The position numbers and the translations under genes are program-made. A stretch of DNA of 11,348 bases from JAEZKC01 sp046538945 (GTDB lineage Bacteria; Fibrobacterota; Chitinivibrionia; Chitinivibrionales; Chitinispirillaceae): assembly GCA_046538945.1 (NCBI GenBank), contig JBKHHW010000095.1:1-11348 (forward strand). Reading direction: 5' to 3'. Positions 1-5,488 of the stretch are shown here, piece after piece. Each line of letters begins with the position of its first letter. The stretch's first letter is position 1. The notes under the pieces were generated by a model. It saw nothing but the letters and a program-made list of their open reading frames with translations, was not told where the DNA came from and made no database searches.

Positions 1-105
1 CGTTCAGTGTTCAACGTTCAGTGTTCAACGTTCAGTGTTCAACGTTCAGTGTTCAGTGTTCAGTGTTCAGTGTTCAGCGTTCAGGGTTCAGCGTTTTTCG
101 TTTTG
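1..105. repeat. Heptad tandem repeat, [CT]GTTCA[GA] x13 plus two decayed units
   Basis: The sequence reads as consecutive 7-bp units from base 1: CGTTCAG alternating with TGTTCAA three times, then runs of TGTTCAG, then CGTTCAG and GGTTCAG, and finally two degenerate units (CGTTTTT, CGTTTTG). The first part therefore also looks like a 14-bp repeat. The array continues past the left edge. Reading frames through it give a low-complexity FSVQ-type peptide, which I regard as an artefact of the repeat. A second array with the same 7-bp phase lies at 11282-11323. The function is unknown; replication slippage is a likely source of copy-number change. Confidence 0.93.
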
Positions 106-294
106 CATGCGACCACCCCGAGCTCGGAATCGACACTTGTTTTGAGCATATCCAGGAGGCGAACAGGTAGAGATTCCCTTTTTACACACCAAAATCTCGT
201 GTTTCGACTAACTCAACATGAGAGGAGGCGGACCGGCCCGCTCTCTCCGCGAGAGCTGCTGAGTGATATGAAGATATGATTTGAAGAGGACTAT
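106..294. other. Intergenic stretch without a recognisable gene
   Basis: I see no open frame with a plausible start, ribosome binding site and protein-like composition. The part around 219-256 is GC-rich and can fold: GCTCTC (240-245) pairs with GAGAGC (251-256) around a 5-base loop. The stretch may hold promoter DNA for the leader transcript that starts further right, but no convincing -35/-10 pair could be picked out. Confidence 0.5.
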
Positions 295-410
295 GCTTCG
301 ACTCCGAAGACTACGCTCAGCATGAACGGAACGGAGAAGCCGGTATCCTGGAACTGAATCCCGCTGATAGCCTACGCTCTGCATGAGCGGAAAAGTTCCT
401 ACGTCGAAGC
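295..410. repeat. Small intergenic element with inverted ends and an internal direct repeat
   Basis: GCTTCGAC (295-302) is the exact reverse complement of GTCGAAGC (403-410). Inside lie two near-identical 20-mers, 311-330 and 372-391, matching at 18 of 20 bases and sharing the core CTACGCTC-GCATGA-CGGA. CTTCG/CGAAG (296-300/305-309) also forms a small hairpin. From memory, related TTCGACTACGCTCAG-like words are scattered between genes in several bacterial phyla, so this may be one copy of such a dispersed intergenic repeat. There is no coding capacity and no visible target-site duplication. Confidence 0.5.
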
Positions 411-431
411 GTAACTCCTCCCTGAAAAAAA

Positions 432-462
432 TTACCACCTCAAATGTCCATCTATTTATATT
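432..462 (+). promoter_or_regulatory. Possible promoter for the leader transcript
   Basis: TTACCA (432-437; 4 of 6 to the -35 consensus) and TATATT (457-462; 5 of 6 to the -10 consensus) are separated by 19 bp. Initiation about 7 bp beyond the -10 would fall on the A of the leader-peptide ATG at 469, giving a leaderless message. This would fit the lack of any Shine-Dalgarno sequence before 469. The spacer is long and the -35 is poor, so this is only a candidate. Confidence 0.3.
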
Positions 463-468
463 GCAGAT

Positions 469-567
469 ATGCTTAGAATCCATGAGAATATCCAAATTAT
501 CTTTACCATCGCAGCAGCCGTCAATGCGGCAGCAGTTGCCATGTCTATGGATATTCTCCCGGATTAA
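469..567 (+). CDS. Ile/Ala/Val-rich leader peptide of a transcription attenuator (32 aa)
   Basis: This short ORF encodes 32 residues and ends with TAA at 565-567. Its core, IIFTIAAAVNAAAVA, has consecutive Ile, Ala and Val codons (496-540), the composition expected of a control region that measures charged tRNA. The ORF covers attenuator segment 1 (484-494) and the start of segment 2 (548-571). It is followed 25 bp later by an intrinsic terminator, with an aminotransferase beyond. A ribosome stalled in the Ile/Ala/Val codons would mask segment 1 and leave segment 2 free, while one that reaches the stop codon would cover segment 2. No Shine-Dalgarno motif precedes the ATG, so translation may be weak or leaderless. 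That is the main doubt. It resembles ilv-type leader peptides in principle, but I recognise no specific family. Confidence 0.7.
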   Translation: MLRIHENIQIIFTIAAAVNAAAVAMSMDILPD

Positions 568-623
568 GCTTACAGCCAGACATGATATGACAAGGGCTTT
601 CCGGGACTTTCCCGGAGAGCCCT
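484..623 (+). promoter_or_regulatory. Ribosome-mediated attenuator (segments 1:2, 2:3 and 3:4)
   Basis: Three alternative stems can be drawn. Stem 1:2 is GAGAATATCCA (484-494) with TGGATATTCTC (548-558), 11 perfect pairs. The antiterminator 2:3 is TCCCGGA (557-563) with TCCGGGA (600-606), continuing past a two-base TT bulge with AAGCTT (566-571) against GGGCTT (594-599), which includes two G-U pairs. The terminator 3:4 is 593-606 with 610-623. Segment 2 is shared by the first two stems and segment 3 by the last two, so 1:2 permits termination and 2:3 prevents it. This is the trp/his/ilv-type logic. The regulated gene is the aminotransferase at 764, with a small ORF between. No T-box or known riboswitch motif was seen. 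Confidence 0.75.
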
Positions 624-632
624 TTTTCTTTT
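593..632 (+). terminator. Strong intrinsic terminator (attenuator stem 3:4)
   Basis: AGGGCTTTCCGGGA (593-606), a CTT loop, then TCCCGGAGAGCCCT (610-623) give a 14-bp stem with one G-U pair. The stem is followed by a T-rich tract, TTTTTCTTTT, at 623-632. It lies before, not after, a gene set (small ORF and aminotransferase), as an attenuator terminator does. Confidence 0.9.
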
Positions 633-654
633 AATCAAACAATCAGGAGGTACT

Positions 655-777
655 ATGAAACGCATTTCCGCCGCAGCGGCAGCAGTCCAAGCATCAATTG
701 CCCGGATCACTATTCTGTTTCACACATCAGACCAGAAATTCAAACGAAAAAGGCGGTACCGACATGAAAAGCTATGA
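655..777 (+). CDS. Ala-rich small ORF coupled to the aminotransferase start (40 aa)
   Basis: An AGGAGGT Shine-Dalgarno (645-651) sits three bases before the ATG at 655, the best ribosome binding site in this region, and it follows directly after the terminator. The peptide starts MKRISAAAAAVQASIARITI and ends in a very basic tail, KFKRKRRYRHEKL. Its TGA (775-777) lies 14 bp inside the aminotransferase gene in another frame, so the two starts are probably translationally coupled. The Ala-run codons share the 11-mer GCGGCAGCAGT (676-686) with the upstream leader (526-536). The first five residues equal those of the E. coli thr leader peptide, which may be chance. It could be a second leader, a coupling ORF, or the 5' stump of a lost gene. 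I do not recognise it as a known protein family. Confidence 0.55.
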   Translation: MKRISAAAAAVQASIARITILFHTSDQKFKRKRRYRHEKL

Positions 778-1966
778 AACCACCCTCCTCTCCCAACCTG
801 CTCAACGGGTTCTCAACATACCCCGTTCCGGCATCCGCGAACTGCTGTCAAACTCACAGGGCAAAAAGATAATCTCATTCGGCGGAGGGGTTCCGCACGA
901 TTCCCGCGTTCCGCTCAGACAAATAGAAACTGCCTTCGAAAAAGTACTGTCCCGCTGGGGAACACAGGCATTCCGCTACGGAGCCTCGGAGGGTGAACTT
1001 ACATTACGCGAACAGGTATCCCACTGGCTTTGCGGGCTGGGGATAGATGCCCGTCCTGACCAGGTCCTCATGGTGAACGGATCCCAGCAGGGACTCGACC
1101 TGCTGGGCAAGGTACTGATAGATCCCGGTTCCAGAGTGCTTGTGGAACGCCCGACCTATCTGGCCGCTCTCCAGGCTTTCAGTCCCTATGATCCGTTGTA
1201 TGATGAATTAGAACTGGACCTGGAGGGTATCAGTACCTTTCAACTGGAGGACAGATTACGATCGGGTCCTTACCGCTTTTTCTATACCATTCCCTCGTTT
1301 CAGAATCCTTCGGGCACCTACAGTCCCGATGCCCGGCGGATTATAACCGCGCAACTGCTGAACAGACATGGTACGCTTCTCGTGGAGGATGATCCGTACA
1401 GTCAGCTCTACTACGACTCTGATTCTTCCCCGCGACCGATCTGCTCCTTCGGAGTTGAGAATGCAGTTTTTCTGGGAACCTTTTCCAAAATGGTTGCCCC
1501 CGGGTTCCGCCTGGGATGGATCTGGTCAAATTCTGAAATATTGCGGCATCTGCTGACAGTGAAGCAGGCGGCAGATCTGTGCACCGGGCGCTTTCAGCAG
1601 CTGCTGCTGAGTGAACTGCTGAATGATCTGGACCTGAAAAGTCACCTGAAGGAAAACCGTAACTTCTATACAGTGCAGAGAGACACTATGCAGCGGTTCA
1701 TGACAAAGCACCTTCAGGAACACATGGACTGGAACCAACCCCGGGGCGGAATGTTTTTCTGGGCAAAACTGAGGCGCGGACTGGGTGCCGAAGAACTGCT
1801 CGACAGATGCTTCTCCCGGGGGGTCGCCTTCACCGACGGAGCCGCATTCTTCGCTTCCGATCCGAAAAAAGAGTACCTGCGTATCAATTTCACTCAGTGT
1901 ACCCCGACGGAAATGGATGATGGCCTGGAGGTGATGAAAGAGGAGATAGAAAGAATGACCGACTGA
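764..1966 (+). CDS. PLP-dependent aminotransferase, class I/II, LysN (2-aminoadipate/branched-chain) type
   Basis: This 400-residue protein is a fold-type I aminotransferase. Expected landmarks are present: a GGGVP entry (about 40-44), FRYGASEGELTLRE (about 70-83), NGSQQGLDLLGK (106-117), FQNPSGTYSP with the PLP-binding Asn181, EDDPY with Asp209 and Tyr212, GTFSKMVAPGFRLGW with the Schiff-base Lys242, and YLRINF with the carboxylate-binding Arg373. The order and wording match the Thermus LysN group (2-aminoadipate, branched-chain and related 2-oxoacids). It lacks the N-terminal GntR domain of MocR regulators. The ATG at 764, preceded by AGGCGG, is preferred. A longer frame opening at 698 would add 22 residues unlike the family. 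The attenuator upstream suggests control by alanine or branched-chain amino acid supply, so a role in Ala/Val/Ile transamination is inferred. Exact substrates cannot be read from the sequence. Confidence 0.9.
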   Translation: MKSYETTLLSQPAQRVLNIPRSGIRELLSNSQGKKIISFGGGVPHDSRVPLRQIETAFEKVLSRWGTQAFRYGASEGELTLREQVSHWLCGLGIDARPDQVLMVNGSQQGLDLLGKVLIDPGSRVLVERPTYLAALQAFSPYDPLYDELELDLEGISTFQLEDRLRSGPYRFFYTIPSFQNPSGTYSPDARRIITAQLLNRHGTLLVEDDPYSQLYYDSDSSPRPICSFGVENAVFLGTFSKMVAPGFRLGWIWSNSEILRHLLTVKQAADLCTGRFQQLLLSELLNDLDLKSHLKENRNFYTVQRDTMQRFMTKHLQEHMDWNQPRGGMFFWAKLRRGLGAEELLDRCFSRGVAFTDGAAFFASDPKKEYLRINFTQCTPTEMDDGLEVMKEEIERMTD

Positions 1967-1973
1967 AACCAGG

Positions 1974-1995
1974 GTGTCCGGCACTTGCCGGACAC
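1974..1995. terminator. Hairpin between convergent genes
   Basis: GTGTCCGGC (1974-1982) pairs perfectly with GCCGGACAC (1987-1995) around a 4-base loop. It lies in the 34-bp gap between the aminotransferase and the methyltransferase on the opposite strand. There is no long T-tract on either side, so it may stop transcription weakly or stabilise both 3' ends. Confidence 0.65.
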
Positions 1996-2000
1996 TACTG

Positions 2001-2759
2001 TCAGGTCTTGCGGGCTATCACCAGCATTTCATAATCCTCCGTACTGAGTTTCACATCCCGGCTGAACGCTCCCTGAGGACAACCGAAAAATCCAATATCG
2101 GTAAACCCCAGAGTCTTGAGCAGCCAGGTGATCTCGGAAGGCACATAGTAGCGTTCATTACATTTAAGAGTCATTTTCCTGCCGCTGTCATCAGTTGTTT
2201 CGTAAACGGAATGATCTCTGAAAGTCATGAGATCGAAACTGTTATCAGAACTGCTGCCTTCCACCATATTGGAATCTAAAAAGACCTTTACCGAGTGGTA
2301 GAGAGGGAACAATCCGTTAAGCGTGGTGAAAATGAACTTACCACCGCTTTTCAGTGCCCTCGCGGCCCCCTGGAGAATCATGTAGTTCATTTCATCTGTC
2401 TCCATAAGCGGAAACGCTCCCTCGCAGAGCATAATGACCAGATCGAATCTAGGAGAAAAAGAGAGATTACGTGCATCGGCACGGATATACCTGACATCGA
2501 CAGAGGCTTCGGATGCTTTTTCTCTGGCCCTTGAAAGCATGGATAGGGAGAGGTCTACCCCCGTAACATTATAACCGCGTCTGGCCAGTTCGACCGAATG
2601 TCTTCCAGTTCCGCACCCCACATCGAGAATACGCTTGTCTTTATCGAAGAAAAGCTCATGCTCGATGAAATCGACCTCACCCAGCGTACCCTTGGTGAAC
2701 TCCTCCTGATCATATTTCCGGGAATAATTTTCAAACAATTCCTCATACCACTGGCTCAT
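2001..2759 (-). CDS. Class I SAM-dependent methyltransferase
   Basis: This 252-residue protein has a Rossmann-type methyltransferase domain. Motif I is ILDVGCGTGRHSVELA (44-59), followed by the acidic end of strand 2 in VTGVDLS (65-71), a motif II region with RADARNLSF (93-101), and FDLVIMLCEGAF (105-116) as motif IV. LKSGGKFIFTTLNG (136-149) is the post-motif segment. The N-terminal SQWYEELFENYSRKYD is common in small cytoplasmic methyltransferases of this class. The methyl acceptor is unknown. The start at 2759 is chosen because GGGAAGG lies 5 bp upstream on the minus strand and because the methyltransferase-like sequence begins there. The frame is open up to 2930 but that part is unlike the family. 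The gene is convergent with the aminotransferase and divergent from the helicase, so it is probably a single-gene unit. Confidence 0.88.
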   Translation of the reverse strand: MSQWYEELFENYSRKYDQEEFTKGTLGEVDFIEHELFFDKDKRILDVGCGTGRHSVELARRGYNVTGVDLSLSMLSRAREKASEASVDVRYIRADARNLSFSPRFDLVIMLCEGAFPLMETDEMNYMILQGAARALKSGGKFIFTTLNGLFPLYHSVKVFLDSNMVEGSSSDNSFDLMTFRDHSVYETTDDSGRKMTLKCNERYYVPSEITWLLKTLGFTDIGFFGCPQGAFSRDVKLSTEDYEMLVIARKT

Positions 2760-2941
2760 ACACGCCTTCCCACTATTTAAAATCCAGGTCTGCCCGCATA
2801 AGTGCAAATAACATAATATCACGGGCGAAAACAACCATCTGGCCAATATTAATTCACCCCTGATAGAAAAAAATTTTGGAAGCGGGCAGATATTACTTTT
2901 CTTAAGCAGAAATACTGAAATCTCCGACAACAGAATACAAG

Positions 2942-5308
2942 ATGTCCACAGATTGCATTCACATATCCGTTCTGAAACTGGTTGCCATCACCTGTGCCTC
3001 AGGCGACCTCTCTTCAAACCATTTTTCCCCTCCCGACCGCACCAGCCGTGCCATAAAAGCGCACCAGAAAGTGCAGAAATCCTACGGTGATGACTACCAA
3101 GCGGAAGTAACCGTTTCCGTCACAGTGGAAGAGGATGCCGCGGTAAGCGGCAGAACACCCCTGAAACTGCGGGTAGGCGGAAGAATAGATGGTGTGATCA
3201 ACTCCCAAACGCCACCAGTCATCGAAGAAATCAAAACAGTTCTTACAGATTTGGATTCACTTTCTGAATCAGACAACCCGATGTACTGGGCGCAGGCTCG
3301 CTGCTACGCCTTCATGTATGCGCAGGAAAACGACCTCGACCAGATTACATTACGGATTACCTACGTACAGCTTGATACTTTTGAAACGAAGTCATTCGAA
3401 ACAACAGAATCCAGAACAGATCTTCAACTGTTTTTCACTGAGGCCGCGGAGCGGTATTTCCGTCTCGCACGCATGTCTGAAGAGTGGAAAGTAAAACGGA
3501 ACGGTTCCATTGCCGAACTATCCTTCCCTTTCGGGACTTTCAGACCACGACAGAGAGAATTTGCCGGTGCTGTGTACAGAGCAGTAAAAAACGGTGAACA
3601 CGTCTTCGCCCAGGCTCCTACCGGTACCGGAAAAACCATCGCTACCCTCTTCCCATCAATAAAAGCAATGGGGGAAGATGCGGCTGAAAAGATCTTCTAT
3701 CTGACCGCCAAAGGAGTTACCGCATCACTGGCCCGCAGTTCCCTTCAACTGATGCGGACAAAGGGCCTTAAGATCAGATCTGTGATCCTTACGGCAAAAG
3801 ACAAGATCTGCTTTCTTTCCGAAAGGTCCTGCAACCCGGATGATTGTGTCTACTGCAGAGGATATTACGACCGTCTGAATGGAGCTCTGCTGGAAACCTT
3901 TGAAAATGAGGATTTTGACAGAGAGAACATAGAAAAAATTGCCGAAACCTATTCCCTATGCCCATTTGAACTGAGCCTTGACATAGCGCTCTGGTGCGAC
4001 TGCATAGTCTGCGACTACAACTATGCCTTCGATCCCAGCGTGTACCTCAGACGGTTTTTCGAAGAGGAGGACGGCCGCTATGTATTCCTTATCGATGAGG
4101 CTCACAACCTGATCGACAGGGCGCGGGAGATGTTTTCCGCGGAGTGCATATCACAACGCTACTCATCTCTCAAAAAGAAGATCAGACGCGGAATGCCGGA
4201 AACAAGCAGATCACTGACAAAGCTCGTGAAACTGCTCAAAGAGATCGGGTCCACCATGGGAAGCGAGGTCTTCACCACCGAACCGGATCCTCCCCCGGCG
4301 CTTGTTTTCCAGCTTGCCTCCTTTGCAAGAGCAGCACAGAAGCGGCTCGCCCGCAACGAACCCCACCCGGCCCGGGACGATTTACTGGAGCTCTATTTCG
4401 ATACACTTTCGTTTCTGCGTATCGAGGAGGAGTATGACGAACGTTACGTCACCACTTTTACAAAGCAGGACAAGTCATTAGCAGTGAAACTTTTCTGTCT
4501 GGATCCCTCCTTTCTTCTCAGAAAAGCTCTCAAGCGGGCCAAGGCGACTGTGTTTTTCTCAGCAACCCTCTCCCCTCCGGGCTATTTCAGAGACATCCTG
4601 GGAGGAAACGATGAGGCCAAACTGATTCGTATCGGCTCACCCTTCCCGCCGGAAAATCTCAAAGTGCTTGTCGGTTCAACAATTTCCACCTACTACAAGG
4701 ATCGGAGCACAACAGCTCCCCAAATCGCAGTCATGATTTCAGAAAGCGTGAAAAGGAAAAAAGGCAACTATCTGGTGTTCTTTCCCTCCTATGCCTATCT
4801 CGAGATGGTGAAAGAGCACCTGTCAACGATCAGTCCGGAACTGCAGCTGTTGATCCAGACAAAAGAAATGGATGAGAATGCCCGCAAAGCGTTCCTGGAT
4901 GCTTTCAACGAGGAGAATTCAGAAACTTTGGTGGGTATGGCGGTCATGGGAGGAGTATTCGGAGAGGGAATAGATTTGGTGGGAAACAAGCTGGTCGGAG
5001 CGGTAGTGGTGGGAGTAGGACTTCCGCAGATAAGCGATGAACGTGAACTGATAAGAGACTATTTCCAGAAAACCAGGGAGGCGGGGTTTGATTTTGCCTA
5101 TGTTTACCCCGGAATGAACAAGGTGCTGCAGGCTGCGGGAAGGGTAATCCGTACAGAACAGGACAGAGGCATTTTAGTGCTGATAGACAAACGCTTCACC
5201 CATCACCCGTACCGAAATCTGCTTCCTCCGGAGTGGGAAATCAGTTATGTAGGTAAAAACAGTTCGGTAAACGAGCCGCTGGAACGATTCTGGAAACACT
5301 TTCCCTAA
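2942..5308 (+). CDS. Nuclease-helicase fusion: PD-(D/E)XK domain plus Fe-S DinG/XPD-type DNA helicase
   Basis: This 788-residue protein appears to be a DNA repair enzyme with two parts. Residues about 1-180 look like a Cas4/RecB-type nuclease: His41 in AHQKVQ, Asp83 in GRIDGVI, Glu96 and Lys98 in EEIKT, and Gln118 with Tyr122 in WAQARCYAF, so the catalytic set seems intact. Residues about 200-788 form an XPD/DinG superfamily-2 helicase: Walker A APTGTGKT (225-232), DEAH (385-388), SATLSP (540-545), GGVFGEGIDL (670-679) and QAAGRVIR (730-737). Cysteines 290, 302, 305 and 340 (LCPFELS) are the likely 4Fe-4S ligands, with further Cys at 297, 352, 354 and 357. Classical E. coli DinG lacks the nuclease part. 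The ATG at 2942 has no clear Shine-Dalgarno, but the family-like ISVLKLV segment begins a few residues in, so the start is probably right. It has no operon partner. Confidence 0.9.
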   Translation: MSTDCIHISVLKLVAITCASGDLSSNHFSPPDRTSRAIKAHQKVQKSYGDDYQAEVTVSVTVEEDAAVSGRTPLKLRVGGRIDGVINSQTPPVIEEIKTVLTDLDSLSESDNPMYWAQARCYAFMYAQENDLDQITLRITYVQLDTFETKSFETTESRTDLQLFFTEAAERYFRLARMSEEWKVKRNGSIAELSFPFGTFRPRQREFAGAVYRAVKNGEHVFAQAPTGTGKTIATLFPSIKAMGEDAAEKIFYLTAKGVTASLARSSLQLMRTKGLKIRSVILTAKDKICFLSERSCNPDDCVYCRGYYDRLNGALLETFENEDFDRENIEKIAETYSLCPFELSLDIALWCDCIVCDYNYAFDPSVYLRRFFEEEDGRYVFLIDEAHNLIDRAREMFSAECISQRYSSLKKKIRRGMPETSRSLTKLVKLLKEIGSTMGSEVFTTEPDPPPALVFQLASFARAAQKRLARNEPHPARDDLLELYFDTLSFLRIEEEYDERYVTTFTKQDKSLAVKLFCLDPSFLLRKALKRAKATVFFSATLSPPGYFRDILGGNDEAKLIRIGSPFPPENLKVLVGSTISTYYKDRSTTAPQIAVMISESVKRKKGNYLVFFPSYAYLEMVKEHLSTISPELQLLIQTKEMDENARKAFLDAFNEENSETLVGMAVMGGVFGEGIDLVGNKLVGAVVVGVGLPQISDERELIRDYFQKTREAGFDFAYVYPGMNKVLQAAGRVIRTEQDRGILVLIDKRFTHHPYRNLLPPEWEISYVGKNSSVNEPLERFWKHFP

Positions 5309-5431
5309 AGTCCTCAGCTTTCCAACACCGTTTCTTTTGGTTATGTTGAAACGCAATCATATTGGAAGAAAGCCTTTGGATATCCTCTCAGCGGATGCCC
5401 ACCATTGGAAAAACCTGGTCGGGAAGATGGA

Positions 5432-5468
5432 AATGCCGGGCATTCGCCTTTGACAAACGCCCGGCATT
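5432..5468. terminator. Bidirectional hairpin between helicase and OmpA-family gene
   Basis: AATGCCGGGC (5432-5441) pairs with GCCCGGCATT (5459-5468), ten perfect pairs around a 17-base loop. It lies 123 bp after the helicase stop and 20 bp after the stop of the minus-strand OmpA-family gene, so it probably ends the latter's operon. The T-run is short on both strands. The rest of the gap (5309-5431) holds nothing else I can identify. Confidence 0.7.
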
Positions 5469-5488
5469 ATGTATCTATTCACTCACTG

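Noticed and set aside
7..279. Open frame of 90 codons through the heptad array
   Set aside because: The protein is a direct translation of the 7-bp repeat (FSVQ repeated) followed by unrelated sequence, with no ribosome binding site.
208..495. Minus-strand open frame of 95 codons
   Set aside because: No ribosome binding site or family resemblance, and it lies over the repeat element and the start of the leader.
469..632. T-box or metabolite riboswitch instead of a peptide attenuator
   Set aside because: No T-box sequence or specifier loop and no recognised aptamer were seen. The leader ORF and three-stem arrangement fit ribosome-mediated attenuation.
383..634. Open frame of 83 codons on the plus strand
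   Set aside because: It runs through the attenuator stems and ends inside the terminator's T-tract. The composition is not protein-like, and the leader frame at 469 explains the region better.
698..763. N-terminal extension of the aminotransferase
   Set aside because: The added 22 residues do not resemble the family, and the ATG at 764 has a nearby AGGCGG.
2760..2930. N-terminal extension of the methyltransferase
   Set aside because: The extra 57 residues are unlike methyltransferases, and a good binding site precedes the ATG at 2759.
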